Positions 1 through 6,688 of a stretch of 24,630 nt of DNA are shown one piece after another; positions within the stretch are counted from its first letter, which is position 1; every line of letters begins with the position of its first letter. Below the pieces are notes generated by a model. It was not told where the DNA came from. It worked only from the letters and a program-made list of their open reading frames with translations, and did not search any database. This DNA is from JABIAG01 sp964561995 (lineage in GTDB: Archaea > Nanobdellota > Nanobdellia > Woesearchaeales > JABIAG01): assembly GCA_964561995.1 (NCBI GenBank), contig CAZLQZ010000017.1, positions 1 to 24,630 on the forward strand, written 5' to 3'. Made by a program: the position numbers and the translations under genes.

Positions 1-42
1 TTATAAATTTCTATTAATTTTATGAACTCCAAAAAATGTGTT

Positions 43-426
43 TTATTTTTTGATAAATTCTTTAAATGTTGTTGGTAAATCAATCATATATTTACCTTCA
101 GAAAGTTTGAAAATCAAGGGTTTTTTTTTGAATAAATTAACTAAATCAAGTTCATATTTTCCTGGTTGAAGAATTCTAATACTTTCAAAATCTAAAATTA
201 CTGGGTCATCTCCATTCCAATCTTGTCCTACTAAATCAAAAATGTCTTTTTCTAATTCATCTTTTTGTTTTTCAGATAATTTAAGATCTAATTCTTCTTT
301 TCTAATCTTTTCTAGTTTTTCTTTTTTAATGTAGAAAAATAATTTACCACCACAAGAACAACCGGTTAAAATAGACTGGTCACCATCTTCAAGAAATTTA
401 TTACATCTTACGCATTGGTGTGGCAT
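43..426 (-). CDS. oapC: OapC-like Zn-ribbon protein (DUF2072 family)
   Basis: A 127-aa protein that opens with a Zn-ribbon-like cysteine set (C5, C8, C23, C25; the second pair is CxC rather than the usual CxxC). A charged linker follows at about 35-65, then a C-terminal domain ending in a hydrophobic-acidic pattern (YELDL near 91, YMIDLP near 113). This architecture matches the archaeal DUF2072/OapC family. It is the last gene of a minus-strand trio with the DUF2073 protein (5-nt gap) and an Era-like GTPase, the same A-B-C order as the origin-associated oapABC cluster described in haloarchaea. The molecular role is unknown; the Zn site and cooperation with the GTPase are inferred. The family call is fairly secure, the symbol less so. 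Confidence 0.75.
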   Translation of the reverse strand: MPHQCVRCNKFLEDGDQSILTGCSCGGKLFFYIKKEKLEKIRKEELDLKLSEKQKDELEKDIFDLVGQDWNGDDPVILDFESIRILQPGKYELDLVNLFKKKPLIFKLSEGKYMIDLPTTFKEFIKK

Positions 427-431
427 ATTTT

Positions 432-833
432 TTACCTCTTTTTTCTTCTCTTTTTGTTATTATTATTTTCTTGTGTTAATAGTTCTATTTTATTAGGATT
501 TTGTTTAATTTCTTTAACTATTGAAGCTGGTCCAATTATTGTAAAACCCATTCGTTCTCCAAGTAAAGTGTTCATAAGACCTAGTCTTATTTTAGTTAAT
601 AATGCTGCATCTTTTGCTTCTGGATTAATGACTGCTAATTCAATTCCTTTGAATTTATCATTAATTTCTTCCATTGTTATTTCGATTAAATCTTTTTCTT
701 CTTCTTTTTTTAATCTGCCTTCAAGCAAAACTATTTTATCTTGTTTTACAATATCGATTAGTTTTTTAACTCTTCTAGCTGAACCTAAATCAGAAATTTG
801 GTTGTGTGGTATAAATTGTAGTGTTAGTGCCAT
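432..833 (-). CDS. oapB: OapB-like conserved archaeal protein (DUF2073 family)
   Basis: A 133-aa cytoplasmic protein. It has the landmarks I associate with DUF2073: an N-terminal TLQFIP strand, an IVLLEGRL segment near residue 33, a central FKGIELAVI stretch near 61-69, and GFTIIGPASIVKEIK near 96-110. The last ten residues are Asn/Lys/Arg-rich (NNNNKKRRKKR), a basic tail that may contact nucleic acid or simply be low-complexity drift. It lies 9 nt downstream of the GTPase gene and 5 nt upstream of the Zn-ribbon gene, so the three are surely one transcript. No catalytic motif is visible and the function is unknown; a partner role for the GTPase is inferred from gene order. Confidence 0.75.
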   Translation of the reverse strand: MALTLQFIPHNQISDLGSARRVKKLIDIVKQDKIVLLEGRLKKEEEKDLIEITMEEINDKFKGIELAVINPEAKDAALLTKIRLGLMNTLLGERMGFTIIGPASIVKEIKQNPNKIELLTQENNNNKKRRKKR

Positions 834-842
834 TTTTTTATT

Positions 843-1472
843 TTACTTGACTAATTTAAACAGAGCATCATAAAAGTCATCTGTTTTTTTGCCATATTTA
901 GCGCTAATTCCAACAATATCGTACTGTGGAAACGCTGATTCTATTCTTTTTATATTTGACCTTTTTAAATCTATCTTATTAGCCACCAGTAGTACTGGAA
1001 TTTCTCTTGCTTGTAAATTACCAATAATTGTAATGTTTACTTGAGAATATGGGTCTTCAGTAGAGTCTAAAACAACAATTACTGCGTCCATGTTATCTAA
1101 CCATTTAATACTATCAATTACTCCTTTTGTTGCTTCTTTTGCTCTTTTTTTAGCTTCTTCTTTTTTCATTCCTCTTTTAACAAAATCTTCGTAATCAATT
1201 TTTGTAGCAATTCCTGGTGTATCAACTAAATTAAATGTTAATGATTTACCATTTCTTTCTATTTTAATTTCTTCTTTAATGTGAATTTCTCTTGTTTCGT
1301 GAGCCATGGCCGAAGTACTTCCCATTTCTTCTCCTAACCAATCTAAAGAAATTTTATTTGCTAATGTTGTTTTTCCTCCATTTGGAGGTCCATAAAGACC
1401 TAATTTAATATCTTTTTTTTTATTAAAGATATTTTTAAGAAATTTTTGTATGAATTTTTGTATGAATTTCAT
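843..1472 (-). CDS. oapA: OapA-like Era/Obg-type small GTPase
   Basis: A small P-loop GTPase. Numbering from an upstream GTG at 1484, the motifs are: G1 GPPNGGKT (32-39), G3 DTPG (88-91), G4 NKID (169-172) and G5 SAK (194-196). A 40-aa insertion-like helical stretch with many Lys/Glu lies after G3. I place the start at the ATG at 1472: a GAGG Shine-Dalgarno lies 6 nt before it, and the TATA box at about 1515-1522 puts the transcript start near 1493, leaving no room for a site before the GTG. The GTG itself is part of the ribosome-binding site. The N terminus (KFIQKFIQKF) is encoded by a 12-bp tandem duplication. It is the first gene of the trio with the DUF2073 and Zn-ribbon genes, which identifies the family. 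GTP hydrolysis is well supported; the cellular target is unknown. Confidence 0.8.
   Translation of the reverse strand: MKFIQKFIQKFLKNIFNKKKDIKLGLYGPPNGGKTTLANKISLDWLGEEMGSTSAMAHETREIHIKEEIKIERNGKSLTFNLVDTPGIATKIDYEDFVKRGMKKEEAKKRAKEATKGVIDSIKWLDNMDAVIVVLDSTEDPYSQVNITIIGNLQAREIPVLLVANKIDLKRSNIKRIESAFPQYDIVGISAKYGKKTDDFYDALFKLVK
1443..1466. repeat. 12-bp tandem duplication in the oapA N-terminus
   Basis: Two perfect head-to-tail copies of TTTTTGTATGAA on the plus strand (1443-1454 and 1455-1466). On the coding strand they give a duplicated Phe-Ile-Gln-Lys unit just after the start codon of the GTPase gene. It is in frame, so it only lengthens the N-terminal helix. Confidence 0.8.
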
Positions 1473-1513
1473 TATTTTCCTCACTTAATTATATCTAAAA
1501 TTCTGAAAGGATT

Positions 1514-1524
1514 ATTTATATAGT
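1514..1524 (-). promoter_or_regulatory. TATA box of the oapABC-like operon
   Basis: Reading the minus strand, TATATAAAT sits about 45 nt before the ATG at 1472. The expected start of transcription is near 1493, giving a short leader that contains the GAGG ribosome-binding site. Confidence 0.55.
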
Positions 1525-1580
1525 TTTCTATTTTGTAGAATTTGTTTTAAGTTTGTTACTGGTAAGTGGTTAATAAACAA

Positions 1581-1594
1581 AACATTTATATACT
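1581..1594 (+). promoter_or_regulatory. TATA box of the 1628-2392 gene
   Basis: AACATTTATATACT is a strong archaeal TATA element. The identical 14 nt recur at 18461-18474 before the lysine-rich gene. Transcription should start near 1614, immediately before the Shine-Dalgarno at 1616-1622. Confidence 0.6.
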
Positions 1595-1615
1595 AGTTAT
1601 ACATTCTACTTATTA

Positions 1616-1622
1616 GAGGTGA
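1616..1622 (+). promoter_or_regulatory. Shine-Dalgarno GAGGTGA deciding the start of the 1628 gene
   Basis: GAGGTGA lies 5 nt before the ATG at 1628. The GTG at 1619, which would also open the frame, is embedded in this site and is therefore very unlikely to be the initiation codon. Confidence 0.65.
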
Positions 1623-1627
1623 ATAAT

Positions 1628-2392
1628 ATGTCACAAATGGCTACTGATAATACAATGGATATGGATGAAGAAGTTACTTTAGATGAAGGTTTAGATGCTT
1701 TAAAATACGTTGCAAGCACCAAGGCAGCTAAAGTAGTTGCTATTGGCCTATTAGGTTTAATGGGCGTTGCTGGATGTAATAAAGTATGTAATGAAGTTTC
1801 AGATGCTTTAAGAAAACCTACAACTGTGCAAACTGCAAGTGTTCATAAACATAAAAAGAATATTCACAAACATAATTTAAATAGACAAAAAGGATTGGAT
1901 GAATTAAGAAATGATTATGTTCATGCAATGGCAGTTCTTAATGCTCAAGAAAGTACTTATTCAAATCAAATGAGAGATGTAAGAGAATTAAAATTTGAAT
2001 CTGCTGGTCATGGTGTTAAATCTATTTTTGGCGGAATTGCCGATGGAATAAAATATCATGATAGAAATGCAAGATCAAGTAAAAGACACGATCATAGATC
2101 AATTGAAAGAATTGGTGGACATCTTGGAGATTTAGTAATTGATGGTAGTGTTTTTAATGATTCCGATAGAGCTATGAAATATTTGAATCAAAGAATTTGC
2201 GAAGTTCAAGGAGATAAAGTTGCTATAGAAAATGCTTATGCAAGAGATATAAGTGATGGAAAAGCAGACGATGCTGGATTAATGGCAAGACTTGATGCTA
2301 TCAATGCAAGTAATTTAAGACTTAAAAGTGGCAGAGGATACAGAGGAAAAAAATCAAGAGGTTTAATCAAGAGAGGTCGAGGTTATAACTAA
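1628..2392 (+). CDS. Hypothetical protein with hydrophobic segment and basic RG-rich tail
   Basis: A 254-aa protein I do not recognise. An acidic, Met-rich N terminus of about 30 residues precedes one hydrophobic stretch (about 32-50) that ends in VAGC, which resembles a lipobox; a second Cys follows four residues later. A His/Lys-rich region (VHKHKKNIHKH) and a long helical, His-containing region follow. The last 25 residues are strongly basic and Gly/Arg-rich (SGRGYRGKKSRG), typical of nucleic-acid or surface contact. The start at 1628 is fixed by the GAGGTGA site at 1616-1622 and the TATA box at 1581-1594. It is monocistronic and converges on the next gene with a 2-nt gap. If the lipobox were real the protein would be exported, but an acidic 30-residue n-region is atypical, so a single-pass inner anchor is equally likely. 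Confidence 0.7.
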   Translation: MSQMATDNTMDMDEEVTLDEGLDALKYVASTKAAKVVAIGLLGLMGVAGCNKVCNEVSDALRKPTTVQTASVHKHKKNIHKHNLNRQKGLDELRNDYVHAMAVLNAQESTYSNQMRDVRELKFESAGHGVKSIFGGIADGIKYHDRNARSSKRHDHRSIERIGGHLGDLVIDGSVFNDSDRAMKYLNQRICEVQGDKVAIENAYARDISDGKADDAGLMARLDAINASNLRLKSGRGYRGKKSRGLIKRGRGYN

Positions 2393-2394
2393 TT

Positions 2395-3741
2395 TTATTT
2401 TTTATCTTCTTTTACGTTTTCTTTAAGAATTTTTGAAAATTCAATGTTTGTTTTTCTAATTTTGTTTTCAATAATTTTAATATATTCTCTTATTTTTCTA
2501 AAGTGTTCTACAACACCTTGAATTATGTCTTTTTTTCTTTTAGCATAATCTGCAGCGGAAATTGTAGCACTTACTGAGTTTTCTGGATCTAATTGTTTTA
2601 AATCATTTGCAATTAAAGATAATTGTCTTGTAATTATATTGGTGCTTTTTTCATAGTTTCTAAAATATTGTAATTCTTTATACAAATTATTATATTGTAT
2701 TCTTAAAGCATTTTGATCTTCAGGATGAGTTTTAGAAATTTCCCTAATTGTTGTTAAACCACTTTGAATAATTACTTCTTTTTCTAAAAGTTTTTTTAAA
2801 TATTTTTCTAGATGTTTATTTATTGTAGTTTGTTGTTTTTCTAGACTTTTAACCATTATTTGATATTCATCAGGATTTAGTCTGTTTTGATCAATATTAT
2901 CAAGAACTTTATATGTAACATTAATTGCATCATCTAATAATCTATCTTCTTTTTCTTCATTTTTATTACTTTGTTTTAGAAGTTTAATTTCTTTTTTTTC
3001 AATTTTTACTGCAATTTTATCTACTTGTTCTTTGGCTTTTTCTGATTTCTCTTCTGCTTTTTTTGCTTCTTTTTCAGTTTTTTCAACTTTTTCTTCTGCT
3101 TTCTCTGCTTCTTTTTTATCTTTTGGATCGTTAGTTTGTGTAGCTTTTTGTTCTGCTTCAACTGCTTCTTGTTTAGCTTCTACTGCTTCTTGTTCTTTTT
3201 GTTGAGCATCTTGTTCTTCTTTTTGAGCTTTCTTTTGTTTTTTAGCGAGTGATTTGGTTGCTTTTTTTGCAGCTTTAACTGCTGCTTTACCAACGCCAGT
3301 ATTACTATAAAATTTCATAAAAGTTGTAAGGGATAAAATTACTAATCCTATAATAACTATGACTGAAACAATTCCAAATCCTGCATAAGCAAGAGTAAAT
3401 AAGAATGCAATCCATTCAATAAATGGTGCTGCAAAAATTGCTGTAAGTGTTAAACCAAATGAAATTCCTTTTTTTGCTTTTGGGTCACTAAAAATTCTAT
3501 CTAAAGTTTCTGTGCTTCCTAATAAACTAATAAATATCCAATATAGAATTAAACCAACACCAACTGCTAACCAGAGATTTACGCTTTCTGATGAATAGCC
3601 TGGGTGAGGTATTTTTACTTCTATATCAAAAATATCATTAAACATGTCAAAGGGTCCTCTTGCAAGAACCGATGTTGTTGAAACAATTAAAATAGAAAAT
3701 AGTAATAATAATCTTAGAATCTTCATCTGATTTTTATTCAT
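2395..3741 (-). CDS. Multi-TM membrane protein with long charged coiled coil
   Basis: A 448-aa protein with an apparent signal peptide (hydrophobic 8-20, probable cleavage near LARG at 26-29) and three membrane segments (about 56-74, 93-115, 117-141). A highly charged coiled coil follows at about 150-260, rich in Lys/Glu/Ala with near-repeats such as EAVEAKQ and EAVEAEQ, and then a further helical cytoplasmic region to the end. No enzyme motif is visible. The leader has a TTTAAATA box near 3765-3775 and a weak AAGGA ribosome-binding site. It lies between two unrelated-looking genes and faces the pilus motor operon divergently, so a structural or scaffold role in an envelope machine is possible but only inferred from position. 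Not assignable to a named family from sequence alone. Confidence 0.75.
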   Translation of the reverse strand: MNKNQMKILRLLLLFSILIVSTTSVLARGPFDMFNDIFDIEVKIPHPGYSSESVNLWLAVGVGLILYWIFISLLGSTETLDRIFSDPKAKKGISFGLTLTAIFAAPFIEWIAFLFTLAYAGFGIVSVIVIIGLVILSLTTFMKFYSNTGVGKAAVKAAKKATKSLAKKQKKAQKEEQDAQQKEQEAVEAKQEAVEAEQKATQTNDPKDKKEAEKAEEKVEKTEKEAKKAEEKSEKAKEQVDKIAVKIEKKEIKLLKQSNKNEEKEDRLLDDAINVTYKVLDNIDQNRLNPDEYQIMVKSLEKQQTTINKHLEKYLKKLLEKEVIIQSGLTTIREISKTHPEDQNALRIQYNNLYKELQYFRNYEKSTNIITRQLSLIANDLKQLDPENSVSATISAADYAKRKKDIIQGVVEHFRKIREYIKIIENKIRKTNIEFSKILKENVKEDKK

Positions 3742-3863
3742 TCTTTATTTTTCCTTGTTTCTACTATTTAAACTTTTCTTTTTTGTACTGGTAAATATAA
3801 ATAGGTAAGTTTGCTTGAAAATTTATAATTTTTGTTTAATCAAAAAGAGATTTAATTTTTGTT

Positions 3864-4271
3864 TTACTGTCTTAATTTTTCATCAATGATTTCTTCAATT
3901 TCTTGTCTTGTAACAAAATTTAATGGTTGCCATAAATCAAGATATTTTTTAACTGTCTCTATGTCTTCAGTTCTTGCAAAGTTTTTCAAATCAGCTGCAA
4001 TTTCAACAATTTTTCTTTTTATGTTGGTTATGTCTCTTTCCATTTCTAACATCTTTAAATGAACTGTTTTTATTTCAACATTTTGTCTTTTATTTACACT
4101 AAGAATGTTATTTTCAATTAATTCTGCTTTTTTGTCAAGATTAGAGATTCTCTCCTCTAAAATCTTTATTGCTCGCAAGGCTTTTCCACTATTTGGTGGA
4201 GGGGTTGTTGGAGCAGGAGGTTGTTTTGGTTTACTTCCAAATAATGTTATAGTTTTTTTATTTTCAGTCAT
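3864..4271 (-). CDS. Small coiled-coil protein next to the pilus motor
   Basis: A 135-aa soluble protein. A proline-rich linker near 17-28 (KQPPAPTTPPPN) is followed by a long amphipathic helix pair (about 30-100), and a compact C-terminal motif with YLDLW, NFVT and EIEEIIDEKL. The frame could open at a TTG at 4280, but the ATG at 4271 is the likely start: the TATA-like AATATATTA near 4306-4314 would start transcription near 4283, leaving a very short leader. It is divergent from the ATPase gene at 4408. The C-terminal motif looks conserved rather than random, and placement beside the motor suggests an accessory or adaptor role; this is inference. It also loosely recalls archaellum FlaC/D/E coiled-coil proteins, but I see no diagnostic match. 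Confidence 0.65.
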   Translation of the reverse strand: MTENKKTITLFGSKPKQPPAPTTPPPNSGKALRAIKILEERISNLDKKAELIENNILSVNKRQNVEIKTVHLKMLEMERDITNIKRKIVEIAADLKNFARTEDIETVKKYLDLWQPLNFVTRQEIEEIIDEKLRQ

Positions 4272-4303
4272 CTTTATCAAAACTTTTAAATATCAATTGA
4301 TTT

Positions 4304-4315
4304 AGTAATATATTA
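4304..4315 (-). promoter_or_regulatory. TATA-like box of the 3864-4271 gene
   Basis: On the minus strand, TTAATATATTAC lies about 38 nt before the ATG at 4271 and points to a short leader. It is AT-rich but well placed. Confidence 0.35.
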
Positions 4316-4407
4316 ATGTTTTGTTAAGACTTAAGATTTGGGCTATACAAACTTGTTAGTATAGACTGTCATAAGCTACAATATGAAAATGTAAAAAGAG
4401 GTTTTTA

Positions 4408-6687
4408 ATGCCAGAAGAATCAAATTATAGTTATGAAGTTGTTAGAGAAGGCTCTGATATAATTCTAAAAATAAATTATGAAAGAGTATTAGAACCTCCT
4501 TCAATAGAAGACGATCCTGTAGCAATGCAAAGGGTAATTAATATGCTCTTAGAGGTTGGTAGAGTTACTAAGATTATTTTTGAACAAAAAAGAGACTTTG
4601 AATATGACTATGAACAAGTTAAGATTGTTCAAGAAGTTGCATCATTATATAATAGATTTGTTAAAAATAGAGATTTAATTTCTTTTTTATTAACTCCTGC
4701 ACAAGTTCACAAAAAAGAAGCATTACCTAGACAAACAAAAATTCAACAAGTTATATATAGATTGTTAAGAAAAGATCCTTTAGGAAGTTATGTTGAACTT
4801 AGAAGAGAAAGAAGGGAACAAGATAGGATATATAACAAAAAAGAGTTTGATCCAGGTGCAAAAGATTTCATTGAGCAATATTTAAAAATCTTGGATTATT
4901 TAATTGGTGAATTTGATACAATTTCTTTGATAAAATTAGCACAACCTTATTTAACAGGATATAAAGTAGGGGATAGATCAGTTTATAAAAAAATTTTCAG
5001 ACCCACAATTAAACCAGATTTTATGTTTACAAAAATAATGTCTTCTTATCCTAAACAAGGAGAAGTTTTAAGTAATTATTCTGTTGGAAATACCGACATT
5101 ACTATTTTTGAATTGCCTGATAGTGTTAATTATTTGTATCACGTTGTTCCTCCTGAATTTAAATTAACTGAAGAAAAGTATGATCTTTTGGACACTGCTA
5201 AATCTATTTTGGCAGAACACAAACCTACTCGTTCAGAATTTGTCAATCCTGAATTGATGAGGGAAGTTTTTTATAATGTTGGTCATGATTTAATTGAAGA
5301 ATTAGCAAATAAAAATGGTGCAAAATTAAGACTTAAAGAAATTGATGAGTTGGCAGAAATTCTTTTAAGGTATACTGTTGGATTTGGTTTAATTGAAGTT
5401 TTGTTAAAAGATAAAAATATACAAGATATTTCAATAAATTCTCCAATGGGTAATACTCCTATGTTTATTGTTCATGGTGAATTTGGAGATTGTACAACTA
5501 ACATAATTCCAACTACTTCTGATGGAGAAAGTTGGGCAACTAAATTAAGATTGATGTCTGGTAGACCATTAGATGAAGCAAATCCTATTTTAGATACTGA
5601 AATCGAATTGCCTAATGTAAGAGCAAGAATTGCTGTTGTTGCACCTCCCCTGGCTTCTGCCGGATTAGCATATTCTTGGAGAAGGCACAGAATTAAACCG
5701 TGGACTTTACCTTTATTTATTAAATATAAAATGATTAATTCTTTATCGGCAGGACTTATGTCTTTTTTAGTTGATGGTTCAAGAACAATGCTTGTTGCAG
5801 GAACAAGATCAGCCGGTAAAACTTCTTTGTTGGGTAGTTTAATGATAGAAATTATGAGACGGTCTAGAATTATCACAATTGAAGATACTTTAGAATTGCC
5901 TGGAAATGCATTAAGAAAATTAGGTTACAATATTCAACAATTAAAAGTTGCAGCAGCTTTATCTAAAGGATCAACTGAAGTTCCAGCCGATGAAGGTATA
6001 AGATCAACATTAAGGTTGGGAGATAGTGCTTTATTTATTGGTGAAGTTAGAAGTACTGAAGCAAAAGCATTGTATGAAGCAATGAGGGTAGGAGCACTAG
6101 CAAATGTTGTGGCAGGTACTATACATGCTGATTCTCCTTATGGAATTTATGATAGGGTTGTAAATGATTTGGGTGTACCAAAAACTTCATTTAAAGCAAC
6201 TGACATTGCAATTGTTGCAAATCCAATAAGAAGTCCGGATGGAATTCACAAATGGAGAAGAGTAACACAAATTACTGAAATTAGAAAATTCTGGGAAGAC
6301 GATCCATTAAAAGAAGGTGGTTTTTCCGATTTAATGAAGTATGATTCAACAACTGATTCATTACAGGAGTCTGACGCTTTAATTAATGGAGATTCTGAAA
6401 TTATGAAAGCTATTGCGGGTAATGTTAAAGAATGGGCTGGAAATTGGGATGCAGTTTGGGATAATGTTTTGTTAAGAACAAAAATGAAAGATAAATTAGT
6501 AAAATTATCTGAAGAAATAAAAGATGATAATATTTTAGAAGCTGATTTTGTTATTTCATGTAATGATCAATTTCATAAAATTTCTGAAAGAGTCAGAGAA
6601 GAGGTTGGTGCTCTAGATTCTGAACGAATTTATTTTGAATGGGAATCTTGGTTAAAAACTGCTTTGACAAAGAGGAAGTTTGTTTAA
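4408..6687 (+). CDS. Type II/IV secretion (pilus) ATPase, VirB11/TadA/FlaI family
   Basis: A 759-aa motor ATPase. A long N-terminal domain (1-330) precedes the RecA-like core: Walker A GTRSAGKT at 465-472, Asp/Glu-rich box IEDTLEL near 491-497, Walker B-type ALFIGEVRS around 541-549 with catalytic E546, and His box TIHAD near 571-575. The roughly 120-aa C-terminal extension is typical of archaeal PilB-type ATPases. The core hydrolyses ATP as a hexamer at the membrane to drive pilin assembly or secretion. AGAGGT lies just before the ATG at 4408. It is followed with a 1-nt gap by the platform gene, so the two are co-transcribed. There is no FlaH and there are no archaellins, so a type IV pilus, adhesion or secretion system is more likely than an archaellum. 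Confidence 0.92.
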   Translation: MPEESNYSYEVVREGSDIILKINYERVLEPPSIEDDPVAMQRVINMLLEVGRVTKIIFEQKRDFEYDYEQVKIVQEVASLYNRFVKNRDLISFLLTPAQVHKKEALPRQTKIQQVIYRLLRKDPLGSYVELRRERREQDRIYNKKEFDPGAKDFIEQYLKILDYLIGEFDTISLIKLAQPYLTGYKVGDRSVYKKIFRPTIKPDFMFTKIMSSYPKQGEVLSNYSVGNTDITIFELPDSVNYLYHVVPPEFKLTEEKYDLLDTAKSILAEHKPTRSEFVNPELMREVFYNVGHDLIEELANKNGAKLRLKEIDELAEILLRYTVGFGLIEVLLKDKNIQDISINSPMGNTPMFIVHGEFGDCTTNIIPTTSDGESWATKLRLMSGRPLDEANPILDTEIELPNVRARIAVVAPPLASAGLAYSWRRHRIKPWTLPLFIKYKMINSLSAGLMSFLVDGSRTMLVAGTRSAGKTSLLGSLMIEIMRRSRIITIEDTLELPGNALRKLGYNIQQLKVAAALSKGSTEVPADEGIRSTLRLGDSALFIGEVRSTEAKALYEAMRVGALANVVAGTIHADSPYGIYDRVVNDLGVPKTSFKATDIAIVANPIRSPDGIHKWRRVTQITEIRKFWEDDPLKEGGFSDLMKYDSTTDSLQESDALINGDSEIMKAIAGNVKEWAGNWDAVWDNVLLRTKMKDKLVKLSEEIKDDNILEADFVISCNDQFHKISERVREEVGALDSERIYFEWESWLKTALTKRKFV

Positions 6688-6688
6688 G

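Noticed and set aside
1..32. Possible start of another minus-strand gene (TTG at 30-32, frame open to the left edge)
   Set aside because: Only ten codons are visible and there is no ATG; GGAG here could be a ribosome-binding site for a gene beyond the edge.
415..873. Long plus-strand ORF opposite oapB/oapC
   Set aside because: It mirrors well-supported minus-strand genes and its Ser/Leu/Phe-rich product is what AT-rich antisense codons give.
3001..3240. Repeated GCTTCT/TCTTTT tracts that look like a short tandem array
   Set aside because: They are the DNA image of Lys/Glu/Ala coiled-coil codons of the 2395-3741 protein; the spacing is not regular enough for a CRISPR or regulatory repeat.
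5472..5876. Minus-strand ORF inside the secretion ATPase gene
   Set aside because: It lies antisense to the conserved Walker A region and has no promoter or protein signature.
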